A DNA stretch of 64,000 nucleotides from Tetracentron sinense. Taxonomy: Eukaryota; Streptophyta; Magnoliopsida; Trochodendrales; Trochodendraceae. The translations under genes and the position numbers were made by a program. Positions 33,383 through 44,823 of this stretch are shown piece by piece; position 1 is the stretch's first letter; every line of letters starts with the position of its first letter. The notes beneath the pieces were generated by a model, which searched no databases, was not told where the DNA came from, and saw nothing but the letters and a program-made list of their open reading frames with translations. Location of the stretch: the NCBI GenBank assembly GCA_015143295.1, contig CM026559.1, forward strand, positions 20,536,826 through 20,600,825, read 5' to 3'.

Positions 33383-36340
33383 AAGGCTTCCCCTCTCTTC
33401 TGCTGCGAGGTGCGGCAAGTCAACGACAAAGACTGAATCACCACTATTTTTGAACCTTTAACTCATAGAAAACTATGTCAAAAATCAGACTACAGAATAA
33501 TAACGTGAAACTAAGTTAAGTTTGATTCAAACCCAAAGGTAGAGTGCTTGGAGATAAGATGATGCATTATGGATGAGACGGAGTGAACAAGCTCCGTTTC
33601 AACGGAGACTGTGGGGTAAGGTTGAGAAACACCATTTCCACTGGTGATGATGAGGTGGGGTCTCTCACACAACCCTTTCCCAAAGATGATAAGTGAGGGT
33701 CAATCACAGAACCTGTCACCGAAGCTAGATGAGTTATAGTCCGTCCACAACCGTTCAAACCGAGGATATATATGAAGGGTGGGGTCGATCACAAACACCG
33801 TTTTTAAAAACCGAGGATAGATGAGTGACGGTGACCTCCCGGCACATAACATTTCCCAAGGATATATGAATGAGGTCCGATCACACACCGTTTTCACCTG
33901 CAAGAACAGATAGGTGAGATCTTTCACACAACCGTTTCACACCGATGATAGATTGAGATGAGGTCTAGCACACACCGTTTCATCCCGAAGACAGATGGGT
34001 GAGTATCGATCACACAACCGTTCAACCGATGAGAGATGGAGGAAGGATCGTCACATAACCGTTTCACACCCAAGATAGTGAGATAGAGTCGATCACACAA
34101 CCGTTTCATCAACCGTGATGAGAGATGAGAGAGGTCGATCACACAACCTTCACCGGAGGATAATGGATCTGGTCGATCACACAACCTTCTCGAGGATAGA
34201 TAGGTGATGGTCGATCACAAACATTTCACCGACGATAGAGAATAGGTTCTATCACACCCATTTTCATCAAAGATAGATGCGGTGAGGGTCGATCACCCCA
34301 ACGTTTTCACCAAGAAAGAGTGAGGTGGAGCAAGAATGAGTTGATGCGCAGGACTACCCATCCCGCATGCCGTCAACTACGTTGTAGTCGCTCATGAACA
34401 CCATACTCCTTTATGATTAGTCAAGCATGGATCGATGACGATATCAACTATCAGGTGATGGTGCTAGACTACATCGCCAAGGCCATAACTGGTGTTCACC
34501 TCTCGAGTCGAGTAGGGGCGTCAGGGGGTCTACTCCTTTACCATGAGTTAGTCAAGCAAGGATACAATGACATGGATCAAGACAGCTTCCCGCCTATTTA
34601 CCAAGAATGCAAGATGATAGGGGTAAAGACAATGACTCTTATACGACATGCGGTCTCTGGTCACCTCGTCCAGAATGGAGTGGGATGACAGTGTTGTAGA
34701 ACTCACCCGATTCTCTCTTTATTGGGGATTAACTTTGATGTGAATGTTTGATTAGTAAGACAGGATGAACCGCAAGATACTCGGGAGAGCCTTAGCCCCG
34801 TGAGCCTTGCTGCAAATCTTGTCTTTCTGTATGTATAGGCTGATGGATTTCACATATTCTTTGGCTCTGGATGCCTTAACTGTATGTTAGCTCACCCCCT
34901 GGATATATTGATCTCAAACACTGTATCACCCCAAAATTCGTCATAGCACTTACCGAAGTTTCGCTTGCCCGCGTTTTTCATTTGCTCCTCTTTGTACTAA
35001 CGTAAATGAGACTGACTTTGCGGAACTGATCATATTGGTCTATGATTTGGATTGCATGTAGTGCTGTGATACCGGAATTGACTGCCAATTCATGTCATGA
35101 CGACACTTACCTACAATTTGCACCTGATAGTGGTTTGACGATAGAACTGGGCAGTACAGGGGACTGAACTGTGTCCTGGAGAGGGCCTTGCAGGTAAACC
35201 CTAGCTAGGTCCCTCTCCGTTTAGATGAGATTGTGCTGTAGTGTTCATCCTCACGTAATCGGTAGGTGGCTAGGGAGGGATGTCCCGCAAAAGCCTGGAT
35301 TAGCTTGATTTTTCCCGCTTGTGGCCCTTGGCCCTTGACGGGGTTCCACCAACTGGTTGTAGATGTTGCTCTTTTCCCTTTTTTACCCCGGGCCCCTTTC
35401 TCAGTGTTCAACCAGGACATAGTTCTAATTGTTGCGCCTAACAAGGATGAGTCCTGACATGCCCGGGAAGTTTGATTTATCCCCTTTTTGTCCCTGTGCC
35501 CTTCGGGTTTTTACCAGGACTGGGTATACAAGTTTTGCACTTTTTTCATTGTCTGCTCTTTTTTTGATAATTTTCCAGTCTTCTCTCATCATTGCCTGTC
35601 GACAGATAGAGACGAGTGCTTCTGACCATTTATGCTCAAGCCTTTTCGAAGATCAAGCAGAGCTTTTAGGACGAAACGTTGTTTGGTTAGAAACGAGATA
35701 AGGCTCAAAATTCTCTGTTTTATCAAGGGTAGGGCACCCTGTGATGTTTGTTCAGTGTTGGAATGGAACCAGCTTCTTCAGGCCTTGTCTTTTGGTACAG
35801 CTTTGCTTTGTAACCAAGTACCTTTTTCTTTATTTCTTTTTTTGTTTTTCTTCTTTTCTTTGTTTTTTTTTTTGGCACATGGTTGTCCTGTACTGTGAAC
35901 ATTTGCTGTGTTATGACCGAACCTGATTTCAGGCTGCCTACGTACCCAAATAGGGATCAGGTCTTGACGTAGTTCGACTGGAAAGCCACTCTTGTTGTTG
36001 CTCTTTGTTAGTTGTTCTTTGCCTTTCATAGGGTGCCCCTGTATGGGTTTTGAAAGAAAGATTATTAGGCTTAAAGGTCTAGCTAGTGGATATATAGCAT
36101 GGGTAAGAGAGGTGTTGTGAGGGTTATCCAAAGATGGCCTCCTATCATTTCCTTGATTGGTCAAGAGCATGTATGGTCATTGCATCGTTCTTCATCTCGG
36201 CTGATGGACATTTGATGGCTCAAAGAGATCTTTAATTCTTGTATTGCTTTTGTCTAGGTTTGTTCAATCTCAGGAGGGCATCCATCAACTTCTTCCTTAT
36301 AAGCATTAGAAACTAGTTCAATTCCCAAATTAAGCATCTC
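33383..36340. repeat. Second version of the element D internal region
   Basis: Corresponds in order to 29253-32345: minisatellite (33560-34320), TTAGTCAAGCATGGAT blocks, TTTCACATATTCTTTGG, the ACCAGGACTGGGTATAC block and the hairpin motif (35932-35975). About 430 bp (35476-35909) is almost identical to 31471-31905, while the flanks are dense with small indels. No gene. Confidence 0.8.
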
Positions 36341-36630
36341 AGAGCACAATGAGGCCTGATTTCAAAGAGTCATTTCATTAAGATAATATCGGGTGAACAG
36401 ACTCAACTCGACAAAAGACAAATGAGACAAGGGCCATTAGCCACTGACCTGAATACACAACAACTGAAGTAAGGGCCATTGGCCATTGACTGACTGGACT
36501 GATGATAAAGAGACTGACATGGGCCACTGTGGCCAACTGTAAGATAAAAAGAAGAGATAGACATAAACACTGATATATGACCGAAAAGAGAACTATTCAA
36601 AGTTTAGTTATAGATACTGGTTGAAGAGCC
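36341..36630. other. Spacer between gag and the non-coding part of element D
   Basis: Contains repeated GGGCCATTGGCCATTGACTG-like phrases (36431, 36472, 36520). No pol sequence follows gag where it would be expected. Confidence 0.6.
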
Positions 36631-38212
36631 TTAGTTTACAGGAGGAGTATGATTAGGGAGGGGAGCTTGAGTGATGTCCGTGTTCCCGGGTGCAAAGCAG
36701 ATTCTGTCGGTTTCCAGTAAATCTTGAATTACGTGCTTTAGATCATAGCACCTATCTGTAGAGTGTCCTGGTGACTGATGGTATCTACAATGCTGATCTG
36801 CTCGGTAATTCTTCGGGAGATTTGTCGGTGGAGGTTGGGGCTCCTTCAATGTGATCAGTTTCTTGTCCACCAAGAAGGACAAGAGTGCCGTCGGAGAGTA
36901 TGGTAGTGGAGTAAATGCCCGGTTTCTCTTTTGTTCAAGAGTCATCTGGTGAGTGCTGAACTTGTTGGGGGCGTTGAGCTTGTTGGCGGGGCAAGTTGGG
37001 CAGCCGGACTGGTATGGCTGATACTGTGTGTCCATCTTCCTCTTTCTTTCTGTTATCTCTTTTTGGATGGATGAGAGGACGAGAGGAAGATGCACCCTTT
37101 GTTCCCTGAAAAATGTCGACTGACCCGCTATCACCCAATGTTGATTCAATTCTGGCACCGCACTTAGCCATGGTGCTGAAGTCTGAAATTGGTTATGCCG
37201 CCAGGAGAGTTTTGAGTGGATGCTTAAGGGTGCGGAGGAATGTTGTTACCAATTCTTCTTCCGGTAAAGTCGTAGTCATTTTTCCAACCATTTCCCTCCA
37301 TCGAACTGAGTATTCGATGAAGGTTTCATTGTCCCTCTGGGACATTCTCTCCAGGTCCGCTCTCTGTGGAACCAGATCCACATTGTATGAGTATTGGGCG
37401 ATAAATGTCTCACAGAGATCTTCCCATGTCTGAACTCTGTTAGGGTCCAGCTTGGTGAACCATTGTAGTGCGGGCCCCTTTAAGCTCTTCTGAAACAACT
37501 GAACCAGCAGTTTGTCCCCGTGTTCAAGCTGAAACAATTCTCCACGGTATGCCCTCAGATGTGTCTCCGGACAACCTTTCCCACTGTATTTTTTGAAGTC
37601 GAGAATCTTAAAGTCCTTTGGCATTTGAATTCCAGGATGTATGCACATATCTCTGAAATTTGTGGACTTGCGGGATCCCTGATTTTGTTTTATCAGCTCT
37701 TCTAGTTTCTCGATCCTCTCCCGGTAGGCATCCGGGATTTGGGCAGTGCTTGAAGATACATGGGCGGACCCCGTATGAGGTTCACTGCCGGCCCTAGCCT
37801 CTTCTTCCTCGTACTGGTTAATGATGGGTAGTGAGATATGGTGAGTAGGTTGGGGTTGGATTGGTGGAGGAGGGATGTTAAAGGTGGATTCCAACTGCTG
37901 TTGGTTTGATGTTGAAGGGATGTTGAGGGCGAGTAATGGTTGAACAGGTTGTGGTGTGATGTTGATGGTGGGTTGTGATGTGATAGGGTTGGTAGTAGAT
38001 GGTGGAACTAGTTGTGATGGCCTTGCTGCCTCGACCGGTAGGGAGTTGGAGGAAGAGAGGGCATGAGTCACTGCCCGCATGAAATCTTGGACAATGTTTG
38101 TCAAGTTTTCAATGCTCCGGGCATTTTCTGTTAACCTTGCTTCAAAATCCGGGACTTGAGGTTGTGATCTCGAGGTGTCAGGATCTGTCTCTTGGCCATC
38201 TCGGGGATCCAT
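36631..38212 (-). pseudogene. gag: Ogre/Tat-type gag (element D), one stop and one frameshift
   Basis: The capsid gene starts MDPRDGQETDPDTSRSQPQ at 38212. A proline/glutamine-rich N-terminus leads to the retrotransposon gag core: MPKDFKILDFKKYSGKGCPE, HLRAYRGELFQLE, LKGPALQWFTKLDPNRVQ, TWEDLCETFIAQYSYN and MSQRDNETFIEYSVRWREM. A TAA at 37193-37195 interrupts HPLKTLLAA; the same frame continues as PISDFSTMAKCGARIESTLG. After a shift near 36970 the next frame gives LPKNYRADQHCRYHQSPGHS then TDRCYDLKHVIQDLL, the C-terminal zinc-finger-like end of Ogre/Tat gag. No protease or pol follows, so the product could only serve as a structural protein, and the breaks probably abolish that. Confidence 0.88.
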
Positions 38213-39217
38213 GTTGCAATTGGTTGATCAGGTATCAACTGATTTTGTTTTTCTGATACATGCTTAACTCAGGGTCCACTCCTGAAAAGATGGCAGGTGT
38301 GGAGTAAGAGTTGGAATAGATAAGAATGAGGTAAGATGCATAGTCTAATTGACATAGAGATAATGCCCCTAGCCTGGAAGCTTAATATGACATGTAAAAG
38401 GGAGGATTTTTTGATTTTTTGATTTTTTTTGATTTTTTGATTTTTTGATTTTTTTTTATTGGGTGTGACAAGGCATATGTGATCCGATAGGAAAGACGGA
38501 CGGAAGTCCGACATGCTTTAACCCGAGTTATTGGGAACCGATGGCCTATCAGGTCAAAGTTGAGGATAGGTCTGGCGAAGACCTATCTACTTGGGATTTG
38601 AACCCCATATGCTATGTTGAGATGCAGGGTGGGGTGTATTTTATTACAAGCACAACAAAAGGCTCAGTACATGCCCCCTAGATGGGTGTTTATCTGGACA
38701 GAGCGTCCTGATATTCCACCATGGTTGGGGGACAGGTATAGGCTGCAAGCAAGTTAGGATTTTGAGTATCCCTCCCGGTAGGTTGCTTATAGAATATACC
38801 ATAGCCTTGTGTATATGTATGCATGCAGGTGTAATGCAAGGGTGTTCCTAAAAGGATAGGGTCACTTAACACCGTATATGCGACTCCCCGGTATAGAACA
38901 TACCTGAAAAGGGACGATTGGTGTAAGCGGGAGCGTTCAGAATCCTTCCCTGAGAGTAATCACTCAGCAAGAGTAATTCCGCAGACCTCTAAGACTGTTA
39001 AGCCTCTGTCACTGAGGATAGTCATCCAGCAGCCGTAAGCGTAATAAGCCTCTCTACTGGGTTTAATGGGTCATTTACACTACAATGATATGTATGAAAT
39101 GCACATTTACAAAAACACCCAAGAGATATAAAGAATTAGCAATTAATTAAGCTCTTAAGCATTTTGATTAATGTTGAGATTAATTTTGCTTAAGTTTAAG
39201 TTCCGGCTTGAACCAAA
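38213..39217. other. 5' leader of element D
   Basis: Between primer site and gag start on the minus strand. It contains a (GATTTTTT)n run at 38408-38457 and no gene. Confidence 0.6.
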
Positions 39218-39235
39218 TCCCCAGCAGAGTCGCCA
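39218..39235 (-). promoter_or_regulatory. Primer binding site of element D
   Basis: The minus strand reads TGGCGACTCTGCTGGGGA shortly after the LTR end CATGCTCACA. This is the form usual in Ogre/Tat elements, reported to use an arginine tRNA; the tRNA was not checked here. Confidence 0.75.
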
Positions 39236-39239
39236 GAGC

Positions 39240-41548
39240 TGTGAGCATGGATTTTTCTACCCACTTTCACATTTGTGGTTTGACTAAGAGTCGCCACCTA
39301 TTCAGTCTTAGGGAAAGGTCCCGGATTGATTTGGATAAGGCAAATGATTTATTAGAGTTAGGGTAAGCGGTTCGGTTAAGTCATGGGGAAGGTGTTAGGC
39401 ACCCAAAGACCCCATTTTGTAATGGTTACCTACTCCCTAAATTTAAGCCAAATTTAATCTCAATATTAATTAAAATGTCTAAATGTTTAATCAAATGCTA
39501 ATCCAAGAAAGAAAGAAAGCTAGATTGACTAGGGTCGAACCCGGGTTGGGTTGCCTACGTACTCAAATTGGGGCGAGATCAGACCGAGCGTAGTTCTGGC
39601 ACATGAGCCCGTGCCAAGGCTAAAGGTGCGTGTGTGTGTGCATAAGGTGGTCAAGGGTCTAGCCTAGGGGCTAGGGTTTAGTTGACCGGGTTGGTCAAGT
39701 ACAAGGTCTAGGTCTAACCGCGGTTAGAAGGGTGTTAACCATGGTTGAGTAGGCTAACCAAGATCTAGCAAGCATGTTTTTGGTCTTTTGGTATTTTTAG
39801 ATTTTTTTGGTATTTTGAGATTTTATAATGTTTTTGGTATTTTGAGATTTTATCATTTTTTTTTTGGGAATTTCATATAGGCGGGATTTTGGCAAACTTA
39901 ACTAAATTCAAATTTAATTCAAGAGAAAGACTAAGGAAAAGTTAGGCTAAAAGATTATATTTAGGACATAAAGAGGGGTGTGCATTGTGAATAGTAAATG
40001 GTCTATTGCCAACACCTATTTTGTTGGATTGGTGTTGATAATAAATCAAATACCATTGTCTTTGATATGAGGCATTTTGGATAAAGTCCTCTTTAAGTCC
40101 CTAGGTCCTTAAGTCATCATTTATCAATTCAAAATAGAACATGAAGAAAAAAGAAAGAAATGAAAAAGTGACAAGTGAATAAAATGAAAACTCATCATCT
40201 CCTCTCTAATGTAGTCCCTTTACACCATTATGAATGATGTATGAGATTCAACTATGAAAATTGGAGTGATGATGAGTTTCCCAAAATTCTAGAAGAAGGA
40301 CTAGAATCAAAATGAAGAAACAAAATAACAAGAGAGGTATAGCTTTAGCTTCCACTCTCTATGGGCCTACCCATATCCACACTAGTGGGTACCTATGAAA
40401 GAAAGAAATATTTACACGAGAGAAAAAAAAAAACATCTTCTTTCTTTTGAGGTGGGGTCCCTCTACACCATTAGATTGGTGTGGAGAGACCCAACTAAAC
40501 TTGAGAAAAGAAAGGTCTTCCCAAATTATTCTAGAAGAAGACTACAAATAAAAAAAAAGATATGAACTAAAGAAGAAGATAAAGATTAAAAGGAGGAGTG
40601 CCTACTCCTCCAAGACTACTTCTCCAATGCTCCAAGAGGTGATGAGTTTTTAGAGTCCACAAAGGAAGAGAGTTAGTGAAGAACTCTAGGCTTAGTCCTA
40701 GAATTCTCTACACACTCTAAACCTTGGCTTCTTCTAACTTTCTTCAATGCTAAAAAGAAATAAAAGGGGTGAGAGGAGGAAGAGCTAGGGTTTCCACTTG
40801 GGGTTTTGGAGGTAGAAGAAATGGCTTGTGAGGGTCTTGTATTTATAGAGGTTTCAAGGGGTTGTGGCAATTTGGTGATAAATAGAGGGTTGGGTGAGAA
40901 GAAGGGAGGTGATTGGTTGGTCAAAATTGATGTGGTTGGTGATTGGGTAATCAAAAAGGTATGTATTTGATGAGAGGTGATTGGGTGGTCAAAAGGAGTG
41001 TAAGAGAATTAATTGTTTTGTAAGAGGTGTAAGAATGAGTGTAAGAGGTGTAAGAGAGTAAGGGAGGTGATTGGTTAGTAAAAAAGGTGTGTACTTGGTG
41101 AGAGATGATTGGGTGGCCAAAAAGGCGTGTAAACACAAAAATGGGGCTATTTGGGGTTTGAAGAAAAAATAAAAGGTCTTTTGTAAGAAAGTGGAAATTG
41201 GGCTTGGGTTTGTGGGTCTTGGATATGGGTTGAATGGATGTGGGCATGTGAACTATATCTTATGGATCATGGATTGTTAGCAGATGGGTCATGAGTTATG
41301 GTTATTGGACTTTGGCAATTGGGCTTGGGTTATGGTAATTAGGCTTTCGCTAAAGCAATTGAGTTTTAGCTAAGACAATTGGGTAATTAGGCTTGGCTAC
41401 TTGGGCTTGGGTAATGGAATTAAGTAATTAGGTTTGATTGAGTTGTTTGGGTACAAGTTTGGCCAAATGGGCTTGGGCCTTGGGTAAACCTTGGAGCATT
41501 TGAAGAAGTGGGAAGAGGGATAGGGGGTGCGAAAATAGGGTGCTTACA
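39240..41548 (-). repeat. 5' LTR of element D (2309 bp)
   Basis: On the minus strand it starts TGTAAGCACCCTATTTTCGC at 41548 and ends ATCCATGCTCACA at 39240, next to the primer site. It is nearly the same as 26933-29252. Confidence 0.93.
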
Positions 41549-44297
41549 GCTAATATGTGTTTACTTAAAAATAAAGATAACATTAACACTATGGTTATTG
41601 CTCATCAAAATGAAAATGTGCATACTATTGATTTTGATGAATTGACTTCTCAAAACATAATTTGTCTTTCCGCTCTAAATGAGACTAGTTAGTTATGGCA
41701 TAGAAGACTATGTTATGCTAGTATGGATTTATTATCAAAACTATCTAGAAATGAACTTGTTAAAGGATTATCTAAAACTAAATTCACTAAAGATAAAGTG
41801 TGTGATTAATACCAATTAAAAAAATAAATTAAAACATCTTTTAAAAAGAATAAAGAAATTTCCACTTCTGGACCATTGGAATTATTGCATATGGATCTAT
41901 TTGGTCCTAATGATGTTGCGAGCCTAAGAGGTAACATATATGTCTTTGTAATTGTTGATGACTATTATAGATATATTTGGGTATTATTTTTATCATATAA
42001 GAGTGAAGCACATATTTTATTTGCAAAGTTTTGTAAAAGAGTGTAAAACAACAAATGCTATGCAATTAATAACATTAGAAGTGATAGAGGTAGAGAATTT
42101 AAAAATAAAGAACTAGAATTTTGTTATGAAGAAAATAACTTTAATCATAACTTTTCCGTACCAAGAACATTTCAACAAAATGGAGTTGTTAAACGTAAAA
42201 ATAAATCTCTTCAAGAAATGGCAAGAATAATGTTTAATGAACATAAACTTTCAAACTATTTTTGGGCGGAAGAAACAAATACTTCATACTATGTAATTAA
42301 TAGGGTTGTCATAAGAAATAAACTTAATAAAATACCCTATGAATTATGGAAATGAAGATCACTTATAATAGGCTACTTTAGAGTATTTGATTGAAAATGT
42401 TTTATATTAAATGACAAACACAATTTAAAGAAATTTAAAGCTAAATCTAATAAAGGTATCTTTCTAGGATATTTAACAAATAGTAAAGCCTATAGAGTGT
42501 TTAACAAGACAACTCTAGTTCTTAAAGAATCCATTCATGTAGTCTTTGATGAATCAAATCCATTTGAAAAGACTAATGAAAAGGATAATCAATAAAACCC
42601 CATTGAAGTTGAAGATAAGGATGAAAATGAACAAGAAAATAAATATCAACTTTCCAAAACTTGGAGACTAGTAAAAGATCACCCTAAAGAACTCATACTT
42701 TATAATATGGAACAGAGGGTAAGAACAAGAAGAAACATTTGTAATAATCTTGCATTCTTTTCACAAATTGAATCAAGGAATGCAATTGAAGTTAAAAATG
42801 ATGAATTATGGGCAATTGTCATGCAAGAAGAGTTAAATCAATTTGAAAGAAACCAAGTATGAGACTTAGTTCCTAGACCTTATGATAAATCTATTATTGG
42901 AACTAAATGAATTTTTAGAAACAAAAAGGATGAAAATGAAAATATCATTAAAAATAAGGCAAAATTGGTAGCCCAAGGTTACAACCAAGAGAAATGAATC
43001 GACTATGAAGAAACTTTTGCTCCGGTTGTTAGGCTAGAGGCAATAATGTTACTTGCATTTGCTAGCTATAAAGATTTCAAATTATTTTATATAGATGTTA
43101 GAAATACATTTTTTTTAATGGATATATTTCAAAGGAAGTGTATGTTGAACAACCTCCATGTTTTGAAGATCATAAAAATCCTCATGTGTTTAAATTAACG
43201 AAGACTTTATATGGATTGAAACAGGCTCCTAGAGCTTGGTATAATAAACTTAATGGATTTTTACTTGAAAATGATTTTATAAGAGGAAAAATTAACACTA
43301 TCTTATTTGTAAAAACCAAAAATAAAGAATGCTTATTGTGCAAATGTATGTTGATGACATTATTTTTGGATCTACTAATGAAAATTTGTGTCAAAAATTT
43401 TTTAAGACTATGCAGGATGAGTTCGAAATGAGCATGATAACAGAACTAAACTTCTTTCTCGAACTTCAAATCAAGCAAACCAATTAAGGAACTTTCATCA
43501 AGCAAGCCAAGTACACAAGAGAACTTCTCAAGAAATTTGGGATGAACAACTCTAAAGAAAGTGATACACCAATGAGTCCATCTACAAAGCTTGACGAAGA
43601 TGAAAAATGCATTAATATTAAAGAAAAAATATCGAAGTATGATTGGTAGCTTACTATACTAATTGCTAGTAGGTCAGACATCATGTTTAGTGTATGTATT
43701 TGTACTAGATTTTAATCTTGTCCAAAAGAGTTTCATATGATTGCTGTTAAAAGAATTTTCAAATACTTGCTAGGTACCATTGACTTAGGATTGTGGTATC
43801 CCAAGAACACCTCACTTGAACTAATTAGTTATTCCGATGTGGACTTTGTCAGGTGCAAAGTTGATCGGAAGAGCACAAGTGGTACTTGCCACTTCCTAGG
43901 ACACTCTCTTATCTCATGGTTTAGTAAGAAACAAAACTCTGTAGCTCTATCTATAGCCGAGGTTGAGTATATAGTTGCTAGAAGTTGTTGTACTCAAACT
44001 CTATACATGAAACAACAATTAGAAGACTTCAAACTATTTTATGATAAAATTTCAATCAAGTGTGATAATACTAGTACAATATGTATGACCAAAAATCTAA
44101 TACAACACTCTAGAACAAAGCATATTAAATTAAGATATCATTTCATAAGAGACCATGTTCAAAATGAAGATGTAGTGTTGGAGTTTGTTGATATAAACAA
44201 CCAACTGGTTAATATCTTCACTAAACCTGTTCAAGATGAAAGATTTAGTACTTTAAGAAGAGAATTGGGCATGGCTAGACAAAGTGAAATAAAATGA
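41549..44297 (+). pseudogene. pol: copia pol remnant (integrase, RT, RNase H) of element B
   Basis: Resumes element B coding after element D. GAG-pre-integrase: LWHRRLCYASMDLLSKLSRN (about 41692). Integrase: LLHMDLFGP, IRSDRGREF and QQNGVVKRKN; the catalytic Glu expected in GVVERKN is Lys here. RT: IIKNKAKLVAQGYNQEK, IDYEETFAPVVRLEAIM, then after a frameshift [28 protein letters not shown] and MYVDDIIFGS in a third frame. RNase H (43737-44297): RKSTSGTCHFLGHSLISWFS, SKKQNSVALSIAEVEYI and KHIKLRYHFIRDHVQNEDVV. At least ten in-frame stops and several frameshifts make it dead; many stops are TGA where the intact copy has TGG. Confidence 0.92.
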
Positions 44298-44493
44298 TAC
44301 ATGTTTGCTCAAATTGAAATTTTTGGTCTAAATGTGCTTAATGATGTTATGATTTGAATGTTTGAGAATTATGCTAAGATGTTTGAATGATTATTTGTTA
44401 TTCAAATTAAATGTTTTCATTGCTGGAAGAATGAATTAATCAAGAGAAAATCAAATTCAAGTTGAAAAATAATAAATTATCAAAATTTGTGTT

Positions 44494-44638
44494 GAGACGT
44501 CGACGAATATTGTTCATAAAGGATCAGACTTCAACAACGCAAGACATTTTTCAATTTCCAGTAACTTGCTAAGGCTTGACATCGGTGGAAGCTGATGAAT
44601 CCATCTAAGACGTCGATGATGGGGTTCGTAAGTATAAA
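44494..44638 (+). promoter_or_regulatory. Putative internal promoter before the 3' ORF of element B
   Basis: AGACGTCGACGA (44495-44506) and AGACGTCGATGATG (44608-44621) repeat the motif of the element B LTR promoter. AGTATAAACA follows (TATAAA 44633-44638). The first ATG downstream of it, at 44824, opens the 3' ORF. The layout mirrors the LTR and the internal site in element F. Function is inferred. Confidence 0.5.
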
Positions 44639-44823
44639 CATAACCTAAAATCTGATTTTTCAAAAACTTTTTAACATCATCCCCTTTCGTATTCAACTGT
44701 TCCATTCCCTCCAAACCCTATTGAAACCTCCAAATCACTCTAAATCAATCCCAAACTCAGTCTATTTGATCCTAAATCCTTCAATCCTTCCTAAACCTCA
44801 TTTCCCCAATTCTTCTGTTCACG

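Larger units (their letters stand above)
26933..41548 (-). mobile_element. Element D: Ogre/Tat-like gypsy element, gag only, minus strand
   Basis: Outer ends are TG/CA LTR ends with a GCTAA duplication. Minus-strand order from the right: 5' LTR, primer site, gag, a long non-coding region with a minisatellite, polypurine tract, 3' LTR. I find no protease, RT, RNase H or integrase, so it depends on other elements. A third LTR fragment and a duplicated internal region around the N gap are probably an assembly fault (see findings). Ogre/Tat assignment comes from the gag type, the primer site and the conserved LTR motif. Confidence 0.88.

Noticed and set aside
36631-38212. Host proline-rich protein
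   Set aside because: The core motifs (SGKGCPE, LKGPALQWF, FIEYSVRWREM) are those of gypsy gag, and the LTRs and primer site surround it.
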